From Candidatus Kerfeldbacteria bacterium (GTDB lineage: Bacteria > Patescibacteriota > Patescibacteriia > SBBC01 > CAIJZX01): 6,163 nucleotides of DNA. The position numbers and the translations under genes are program-made. Location: NCBI GenBank assembly GCA_016217865.1, contig JACRFO010000028.1:1-6163 (forward strand), given 5' to 3'. The notes under the pieces were generated by a model. It ran no database searches and had not been told where the DNA came from. It was given only the letters and a program-made list of their open reading frames with translations. Positions 1 through 4,920 of the stretch are shown piece by piece (within the stretch, counting starts at the first letter, position 1; each line of letters opens with the position of its first letter).

Positions 1-270
1 CTACAGGGTATTCCCGGTATCCCCACGTGTGCTGGAGGTCACACGGCCCGGGCCGCTCACAAGCGTTACTGACCGCGATCAGAAGGCGGAACTCATGACG
101 AGCTCCAGAGAACGGCCTCCCCCGTCGACGTCAGTAATCTGACCCAAAGCCCAAAATCACTTCTGTTACCTCAATGGATTGAGGTGCCCCGTATCCCTGC
201 GCTCGCCCATGCGGCAGCGCGTCCCAGACGACTAACGGAGCAGAACTGAATTCGGGCTTTCTTCTTTTAC
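1..270. other. Gene-free, hairpin-rich stretch at the left edge
   Basis: I see no convincing gene here. On the plus strand two frames run in open from the left edge and stop at 70-72 (23 codons) and 140-142 (46 codons); neither tail resembles a family I know. A further plus-strand open stretch, 73-249, has no plausible start. The minus strand is broken by stops. The stretch does contain a series of short inverted repeats: 26-45 (6-bp stem), 69-82, 88-106 (7 pairs, one G-U on the minus strand), 130-143 (5-bp stem, 4-base loop), 168-185 (7-bp stem, 4-base loop) and 199-220 (8 pairs with one bulge), plus the 10-base palindrome at 45-54. This could be a structured RNA on either strand, the 3' end of a convergent transcript, or ordinary intergenic DNA. 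Confidence 0.4.
239..269 (+). terminator. Possible weak plus-strand terminator
   Basis: A short imperfect hairpin (AGC at 239-241 with GCT at 256-258, and GAA at 243-245 with TTC at 251-253 around the loop) is followed by a T-rich run, 257-268, broken by two C residues. It would end transcription coming from the left edge, back to back with the minus-strand terminator at 273-295, a usual arrangement between convergent units. The stem is only six pairs with an internal loop, so this is a weak call. Confidence 0.25.
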
Positions 271-272
271 CT

Positions 273-295
273 AAAAACCGCCGCTGCGGCGGTTT
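273..295 (-). terminator. Rho-independent terminator closing the minus-strand unit
   Basis: The sequence is a perfect inverted repeat, 275-284 against 286-295 with a single central base, so the folded stem is about 8-9 GC-rich pairs with a 3-5 base loop. On the minus strand the stem AAACCGCCGC/GCGGCGGTTT runs into five T residues (277-273), the classic intrinsic terminator form. On the plus strand the hairpin is followed by GGGTGG, so it works in one direction only. It lies 16 bases after the stop of the acidic ORF and is the first clear terminator after the operon. Confidence 0.9.
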
Positions 296-310
296 GGGTG
301 GTAGGTTCTA

Positions 311-466
311 CTACTTCTCTTCGCTGCCGTCACCGTAGTCGTCGTCTTCATCCTCATCTTCTTTCAAGGGTACATCCTCGGTATCGAGTTCATCATCCTG
401 GTCGTCGGTCTCATCCGTCGGCAGCTTATCATCATCTAGGTCGTCATCGAGCATGGGATCGTCCAT
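311..466 (-). CDS. Small, extremely acidic hypothetical protein (51 aa)
   Basis: ATG at 466-464 opens a 51-codon frame ending in tandem TAG stops (313-311 and 310-308). An in-frame TGA two codons upstream makes this the earliest ATG; Met5 is a possible second start. By my count 21 Asp and 8 Glu make up 29 of 51 residues, against only three Lys, so the product would be strongly negative and probably disordered. It has no signal peptide, membrane segment or cysteine. I do not recognise a family. Short Asp/Glu tails occur in the RNA polymerase delta subunit and in nucleic-acid mimics, but there is no folded domain here to support either. A tight fit between its own promoter candidate and the strong terminator supports a real transcript. 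No Shine-Dalgarno is visible. It could instead be a chance low-complexity frame, since GAT/GAC repeats rarely create stops. Confidence 0.55.
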   Translation of the reverse strand: MDDPMLDDDLDDDKLPTDETDDQDDELDTEDVPLKEDEDEDDDYGDGSEEK

Positions 467-489
467 GGGTCACGTCGTCAGTGAATAAA

Positions 490-534
490 AATATACTGTT
501 GGGCAGTGTATCACAACAGAAAAAAATTCAGCAA
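490..534 (-). promoter_or_regulatory. Candidate promoter for the acidic ORF
   Basis: On the minus strand there is an extended -10 element, TGATACACT (513-505), with TTGCTG (534-529) 18 bases upstream as a modest -35. It predicts a start near 498 and an AT-rich leader of about 30 bases before the ATG at 466. A second -10-like hexamer, TATATT (495-490), lies downstream. The same TGnTACACT core occurs immediately before polA. The call rests on motif match and position only. Confidence 0.45.
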
Positions 535-536
535 GA

Positions 537-1118
537 CTACTTAGCCACCATCTCTTCGACGGCTCGAAGCGCCGAGGCGAGAATGGTCACACCATCATCG
601 CCACTCATGTGTTTCTTGTGATGTTCGATGATCATCTTTGCGCCCAATTCTCGTTGGAACACATCTTTATCGTCGAGCGGGACAAATTGGTCATCATCAG
701 ACATGATGGCCGTAAACTGTTGTGCCCGGGCACGGATGATTGGCCAGTGCAGTGGCCGCTGGAGCCACGGTCCGCCGATTGCCACCGCTTCATCATCTTC
801 GAGCGCTTCCGGTTTTAGCGTCACCCATCCCCCAACCAACACCACGCCGCCAACGACGGTATCGGCTGGCAGTGTCTCTAGATACCGCATGATGGTTTGG
901 CAGCCGATGCTATGGCCGACGAAATATGTTTCATTATCCGACTGACCAACTGCGTGGCGTAAAAAAGGCACCCAGGTATCGATCGCCGGATGGTCGGCGT
1001 CCGGCATAGCCGGGACATGCACCTCATACCCGCGGGTCATCAGTTCTTTTTTCAACCACGGAAACCAACCGCCCAGCGGACTGTCCGACCAACCGTGAAT
1101 GATGAAGACGCGTTTCAT
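537..1118 (-). CDS. RBBP9/YdeN-type alpha/beta-fold serine hydrolase
   Basis: The product is 193 aa, normal for this compact family. The N-terminal strand MKRVFIIHGWSDSP gives the oxyanion-loop HG motif (8-9). The nucleophile elbow is GHSIG (68-72) with Ser70. Asp143, in SDDDQFVP (140-147), is the likely acid and His170, in KKHMSGDDG, the likely base, so the triad is complete. The protein lacks a signal peptide and membrane segments and is probably cytoplasmic. Family members are small serine hydrolases, mostly of unknown natural substrate, so none is assigned. The start at 1118 is chosen because the family fold begins exactly there; the frame continues 25 codons upstream to 1193 but that part looks unrelated. 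The start overlaps the stop of the upstream gene as ATGA, and no Shine-Dalgarno is visible, so translation probably depends on coupling. The gene stops with TAG at 539-537. Confidence 0.9.
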   Translation of the reverse strand: MKRVFIIHGWSDSPLGGWFPWLKKELMTRGYEVHVPAMPDADHPAIDTWVPFLRHAVGQSDNETYFVGHSIGCQTIMRYLETLPADTVVGGVVLVGGWVTLKPEALEDDEAVAIGGPWLQRPLHWPIIRARAQQFTAIMSDDDQFVPLDDKDVFQRELGAKMIIEHHKKHMSGDDGVTILASALRAVEEMVAK

Positions 1119-1576
1119 ACGATGAATCGTAGCACAACGATTACCGATAAACCACCGATTGCCAGGAGTGACCACCCCCAGCGATCGTACCAATTGAACC
1201 GGCCGAGTGGTTGCCAGCGCGAAAATGGGTAGAGGAGGTAGCCAGTTCGGCTGGACGCGTGGGTCGGGATGTCAATCAGTAAGTGTAGCAGCCAAGGCAG
1301 GAACAGCCAGGGCGAGACGCCGCTAGCTATTCCAAGGCTGGCTGCCAACCCGAGCGGCACAACACTGTGCGACCACCATGTAAGCTCGTCGTAACGCCCA
1401 GGAATCCACTTCCAGAATTCCTCATTGCGGTAGCGACTGCGGTGACGAACGAGGTACTCAATCAGCGGCGGCAGAGTCCACAAATCCGGCACTATACCAC
1501 TGATAGCCATTGGCCCGGCCAGCCCTTCGTGCGGAGCAATTGCGGCACCGAGCAGCGCGTGGGTGATGAGGTCCAT
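1115..1576 (-). CDS. Small membrane protein, YdjM/DUF457-like (predicted metal-dependent hydrolase family)
   Basis: The product is 153 aa and starts with MDLITHALLG, the typical opening of this family. Conserved-type residues appear in the expected order: His6, Pro30-Asp31 in SGIVPDL, His70-Ser71 in WWSHSVVP, then His98, Asp102 and Thr105 in HLLIDIPTH, and an LLYPFS motif (114-119). These His/Asp residues are the presumed metal ligands in the family, whose biochemical role is poorly known. Hydrophobic stretches at about 72-87, 88-103 and 134-152 suggest an inner-membrane protein. The long Arg/Trp-rich section at 44-69 lies between the PD and HS motifs. The gene follows its upstream neighbour after three bases and its TGA overlaps the next ATG. 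Only AAGG directly against the start is visible, too close for a good ribosome-binding site. The family call is from motif order and is reasonably sure; the function is not. Confidence 0.78.
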   Translation of the reverse strand: MDLITHALLGAAIAPHEGLAGPMAISGIVPDLWTLPPLIEYLVRHRSRYRNEEFWKWIPGRYDELTWWSHSVVPLGLAASLGIASGVSPWLFLPWLLHLLIDIPTHASSRTGYLLYPFSRWQPLGRFNWYDRWGWSLLAIGGLSVIVVLRFIV

Positions 1577-1579
1577 ACC

Positions 1580-2164
1580 TTACGAGCGGTAGGTCCGGTA
1601 CCAAGCGAGAAACTGTTTGGCGTAACTATTACCCGACAGTCGTTGGGTGTGCCAGGCATGGTATTCATCTTCCGAAAACTCCGCCAAGGTTTTTGTTTCA
1701 CCTTCCGGAATGAAAATCGCCGAGAGCACTGACCAATGGTATGAGCGCAGCGTACCGCGCGGCTCTTGCGCGATGGTCCCTTTGACCGTGTCCGTGAAAA
1801 CCGCTGGAGTATCATCGCGACCGTCGTGGTAGGCTAACGAGTGACGGAATTCAGCCGTCCGTTCACCGGCGGCAACTAATTGCAACATCCCTTCCACTTT
1901 AACCGTTTCGAGGGCGAAGTTCACGAACGATCGGGGAAAACCGTTGAGGATGTGAATGAAGAACCCGGCGTCTAGAGCGACCACCGGTTGTTTCAATTCC
2001 TGATAGGCAAACATCGCCTTGAACCGAGCAATATCTTCGACTCGATCGAGCCGTGGTTCAGGTATTGAGAGTGGTTGTTGTACAATCTCGAATCCTTCCG
2101 ACCCAAGCGCGGCCTTCAGTGACTCCACCTTGGCAGTGTTTGTTGTCGCGTAGAAGAGTTTCAT
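1580..2164 (-). CDS. Divergent HAM1/RdgB-family nucleoside-triphosphate pyrophosphatase
   Basis: The product is 194 aa, the usual family length. Canonical members hydrolyse ITP, dITP and XTP to the monophosphate and keep damaged purines out of nucleic acid. Matches here are the N-terminal phosphate-binding TTNTAKVESLK (Asn9, Lys12), Glu43, Asp65 in VALDAG (equivalent to the catalytic Asp of DDSG), NGFP (74-77), RTAEF (102-106), RGT (136-138) and FIPEGETKTLAEFSEDE (151-167). Two motifs are changed: the GFGYDPIF segment that contacts the base reads LRSYHWSVLSAIF, and the C-terminal SHR segment reads HTQRLSGNS. The fold is clear, the substrate is not. The start at 2164 is preferred over an in-frame ATG at 2182, because the family begins at MKLFYATTN, the ATG overlaps the polA TGA as ATGA, and a Shine-Dalgarno GAGG sits seven bases upstream. 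Coupled to polA. Confidence 0.85.
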   Translation of the reverse strand: MKLFYATTNTAKVESLKAALGSEGFEIVQQPLSIPEPRLDRVEDIARFKAMFAYQELKQPVVALDAGFFIHILNGFPRSFVNFALETVKVEGMLQLVAAGERTAEFRHSLAYHDGRDDTPAVFTDTVKGTIAQEPRGTLRSYHWSVLSAIFIPEGETKTLAEFSEDEYHAWHTQRLSGNSYAKQFLAWYRTYRS

Positions 2165-4890
2165 TCTTTCGCCTCGCCCCAATTCTTCCCCACCCCGACT
2201 TCAACGACAATCGGGACATTGAGTGTATAGACTTGCTCCATCGTATCTTTGAGGAATTTTGAAACCCGTTCGACTTCATCGACTGGCGCTTCAACAACGA
2301 GTTCATCATGAACTTGCAAGAGGAGTTTTGCCTTCGGGCTGACGGCCGCCAGTTTCTCGTTCACGGTAATCATCGCCAATTTCATTAAGTCGGCTGCCGT
2401 CCCCTGAATCGGTGCGTTAATAGCCTGACGTTCAGCCGCGGCGATGAGCATCCCGTTCGACGAGTTAATGTCCGGGAAGTAGCGGCGCCGACCAAAGAGT
2501 GTTTCGACGAACCCTTTCTCATGGGCCAGTTTCTTCGTGTTATCGATCCACTGTTTGATGTGTGTATGAATGGCAAAGTACTTGTCGATGAAGGCTTTCG
2601 CTTCCGCCCGGGAGATGCCTTCGCCTTGCGCTAGGCCAACATACCCGAGACCGTAGATGATTCCGAAGTTCACTGCTTTGGCTGCCCGGCGCATCTGCGG
2701 CGTCACCTGGTCGAGCGGAACGCCGTTGATGTTGGCTGCGGTACGAGCGTGGATGTCCTCGCCGTTATTGAACGCGTCCATCATCGCCGTATCCTTTGCC
2801 ATCGAGGCGATGATCCGTAGTTCAATCTGCGAGTAGTCAGCCGAGAGGAGCCGCATCCCGCGCCCAGCCACAAACGCTTTACGAATCGCTGCGCCTAGTT
2901 CAGTACGAATCGGGATGTTCTGTAGGTTTGGATCGGAAGACGATAACCGTCCGGTCGCGGCAACGGCTTGATTGTAACTCGTATGGACCCGGCCAGTTTG
3001 CGGGTTGACCAGTTCCGGTAGGGCGTCGATGTACGTAGACAAGAGTTTCGACAGCTCGCGTTGTTCGGAAATCAAACCAATAATCGGATGGCGGTCTTTC
3101 ATCTTCTCGAGCTCGTCCGCCGCCGTCGAGATGCCGGTCTTCGTCCGGGCCAAGCCGTCAATTGGGATCTTCAGTGTCTCGAACAAGACGGTTTTCAATT
3201 GCGTCGGTGAATTGATGTTGAATTCGCCGCCGCCGAGCTCGTAAATTTGTTCTTCGACGCGTTTCAATTTAGCATGAATGCGTTTTGACATCGCCGCGAG
3301 GAATTCTGTATCAACGGTGATGCCGGTCAATTCCATGTTGATTAGAGCGCCGACCGTTGGCATCTCGATTTTTTCGAACAACCCGGCATCATCAATCTGT
3401 TCGAGCTTCTGGCCCAACCGTTCGTACAATCGCCAGGTGAAATCGGCATCTTCGCTGGAATACCACGCGAGTTTATCGAGTGGCACCTCGGCCATCGAGA
3501 TTTGCTTCTTTCCCTTTGGTCCGATCAGCGCCGTAATCGGCATCATTTCATAACCAAACTCGGTGAAAGCTAAGGCATCCAGCGAGTGCTGACGTGTCCC
3601 TGGGTTGAGCAGGTATGAGGCGAGCATCGTGTCGAACGACAGCGGAGCCATCGTCACGCCATTCAAACGGAGTATTTCCGCATCGAACTTCAGGTTGTGA
3701 CCGACTTTGGCAATCGCCGGATCTTCAAGAATGGGCCGCAAGGCCTCCAGCCGCTCTTCGGTTGCAACGACGTACCACCCCTGGCCTTGTTTCCACGAAA
3801 AACTTAAACCGAGTAGCTTTGCATTCCACAAGTTCAGATCCGACGTCTCCGTATCAATCGCGAAGACGGATTGCTGCTTGAACGCCGTCAGAAACGTCTG
3901 CCAGGTGGTCTCATCGTTCACGAGGGTGTAGTCGTGGCCGTCTTTCTTTGGCGTTGGCGCCGAGATATCGAATGACAATCGCGATTGCTGCGAGGCTTTG
4001 ACATTCACCTGCGGAAGTTTCGTCAGGAGCGACTTGAAATTCAACTCTTGCAATAAGCTGACGACTTTTTGACGGTCGTAGGTATGAACAATCGCGGCAT
4101 CGACGTCGAAGGTGACAGGCACCTCGCGATGAATCGTGGCAATCTTTTGTGACATGAAGGCATCGGACTTGTGCGCCAGAAGTTTCTCCCGCACACCTGA
4201 CTTGAGGGCTTGGGCTTTCTTCGTATCTTCAGCCAACGCCGTATACAATTTTTCGAGCGTTCCGAATTCCTGCAGGAGATCCGTCGCCGTCTTTTCGCCG
4301 ATTCCTTTCACGCCAGGAATATTATCTGACGGATCGCCGCGAAGGGCTTTGTAGTCAACGACCTGCTCGGGCGTCAGTCCGTATCGCTCGTGGACAGCGG
4401 CCGGATCGTAGAGCGCTGTGTCGCTCATGCCCTTTCGGAGCGTGTAGACTTTGGTCGTCTTGTCGACGAGTTGCATGGTGTCCATATCGCCCGTCAGGAT
4501 GATTTTTTCTAGAGTCTTCGGCGCTTGTTTCGTGATCGTTCCGATCAGGTCATCGGCTTCGAACCCCTGGCGCTCGTAGATCGGAATACCGAATGTCGCC
4601 ACAAGCTCCTTCACGCGTGGAATCTGCGCATACAGTTCGTCCGGCGCTTTAACGCGTGTCGCCTTGTACTCTTTATACTCCTCGTGACGGAACGTCGGGC
4701 CTTTCAAGTCGAACGTTGCAACGATGTGCGATGGCTTCAATTCCTTCCAGGCTTTCAGCAGTGTCGTCGCAAAACCGTACACCGCATTGAGTTGTTCGCC
4801 CTGGGCGTTGGTCAGCGGCGGTAACGCATGAAAACTCCGATGAATGAGGGCGTTGCCATCGATGATGAGGAGACGTTGTTTCGGGGGCAT
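2161..4890 (-). CDS. polA: DNA polymerase I, with 5' nuclease, proofreading and polymerase domains
   Basis: The product is 909 aa, close to the 928 of E. coli PolI, and appears complete. The 5'-3' nuclease (about 1-295) has Asp11 in LLIIDGNALIHRSF, EADD (111-114), TGDMD (133-137) and the DNA-binding helix-hairpin-helix around RGDPSDNIPGVKGIG (184-198). The 3'-5' exonuclease (about 320-500) keeps all three motifs: Asp346/Glu348 in DTE, Asn399/Asp403 in GHNLKFD, and Tyr477/Asp481 in YSSED. Proofreading should therefore be active, unlike in Taq. The polymerase domain has motif A with Asp685 (SADYSQIE), the O-helix RRAAKAVNFGIIYG (Arg734, Lys738, Phe742, Tyr746) and motif C VHDE (Asp862, Glu863). 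Phe742 is the form that disfavours dideoxynucleotides. Its role is Okazaki-fragment primer removal and repair gap filling in the cytoplasm. The start is fixed by the conserved N-terminus. No Shine-Dalgarno is visible; see the promoter candidate just upstream. The TGA overlaps the next ATG. Confidence 0.98.
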   Translation of the reverse strand: MPPKQRLLIIDGNALIHRSFHALPPLTNAQGEQLNAVYGFATTLLKAWKELKPSHIVATFDLKGPTFRHEEYKEYKATRVKAPDELYAQIPRVKELVATFGIPIYERQGFEADDLIGTITKQAPKTLEKIILTGDMDTMQLVDKTTKVYTLRKGMSDTALYDPAAVHERYGLTPEQVVDYKALRGDPSDNIPGVKGIGEKTATDLLQEFGTLEKLYTALAEDTKKAQALKSGVREKLLAHKSDAFMSQKIATIHREVPVTFDVDAAIVHTYDRQKVVSLLQELNFKSLLTKLPQVNVKASQQSRLSFDISAPTPKKDGHDYTLVNDETTWQTFLTAFKQQSVFAIDTETSDLNLWNAKLLGLSFSWKQGQGWYVVATEERLEALRPILEDPAIAKVGHNLKFDAEILRLNGVTMAPLSFDTMLASYLLNPGTRQHSLDALAFTEFGYEMMPITALIGPKGKKQISMAEVPLDKLAWYSSEDADFTWRLYERLGQKLEQIDDAGLFEKIEMPTVGALINMELTGITVDTEFLAAMSKRIHAKLKRVEEQIYELGGGEFNINSPTQLKTVLFETLKIPIDGLARTKTGISTAADELEKMKDRHPIIGLISEQRELSKLLSTYIDALPELVNPQTGRVHTSYNQAVAATGRLSSSDPNLQNIPIRTELGAAIRKAFVAGRGMRLLSADYSQIELRIIASMAKDTAMMDAFNNGEDIHARTAANINGVPLDQVTPQMRRAAKAVNFGIIYGLGYVGLAQGEGISRAEAKAFIDKYFAIHTHIKQWIDNTKKLAHEKGFVETLFGRRRYFPDINSSNGMLIAAAERQAINAPIQGTAADLMKLAMITVNEKLAAVSPKAKLLLQVHDELVVEAPVDEVERVSKFLKDTMEQVYTLNVPIVVEVGVGKNWGEAKE
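2172..2175 (-). promoter_or_regulatory. Ribosome-binding site that fixes the HAM1-like start
   Basis: GAGG on the minus strand, within the last codons of polA, ends seven bases before the ATG at 2164. It is the only well-placed Shine-Dalgarno at any start in this window, and it supports 2164 over the ATG at 2182, which lies upstream of it. Confidence 0.65.
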
Positions 4891-4896
4891 GGCGGT

Positions 4897-4905
4897 AGTG
4901 TACCA
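4897..4905 (-). promoter_or_regulatory. Candidate extended -10 promoter for polA, predicting a leaderless mRNA
   Basis: TGGTACACT lies in the 30-base gap between the LTD/OB gene and polA. Six bases separate its last T from the polA ATG, so transcription would begin at or next to the A of the start codon. No good -35 is present at the usual distance, which extended -10 promoters can tolerate, and no Shine-Dalgarno precedes the ATG, which fits a leaderless message. The basis is motif and spacing; read-through from the upstream gene is also possible. Confidence 0.4.
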
Positions 4906-4920
4906 TGCCCGGTAGCCTCA

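Noticed and set aside
73..249. Plus-strand open stretch of 58 codons that would join the left-edge frame if TGA at 70-72 were read as an amino acid, as in Gracilibacteria.
   Set aside because: TGA is clearly a stop here, since polA and the membrane protein end on it at their expected C-termini, and the stretch has no plausible start.
223..260. Plus-strand resemblance to the 3' end of RNase P RNA: AGACGACTAACG followed by ACTGAATTCGGGCTT looks like the conserved AGAUGAAUGACUG and ACAGAACCCGGCUUA segments.
   Set aside because: The other conserved RNase P segments expected 100-200 bases upstream (such as the GGUAAGAGC and GGUAAAC regions) are absent, and the third base of the ACAGAA motif differs. 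A covariance search with the left flank would settle it.
521..528. T-run on the minus strand just after the hydrolase stop as an operon terminator.
   Set aside because: No stable hairpin precedes the T-run, so termination there is not supported; the first clear terminator is at 273-295.
298..621. Plus-strand frame of 107 codons rich in Arg, His and Ser.
   Set aside because: It is the antisense shadow of the Asp/Glu-rich minus-strand ORF and the hydrolase end, and it runs through the terminator and promoter candidates.
1119..1193. N-terminal extension of the serine hydrolase by 25 residues.
   Set aside because: The residues are unlike the family, overlap the upstream gene deeply, and the ATGA junction at 1118 gives a normal family start.
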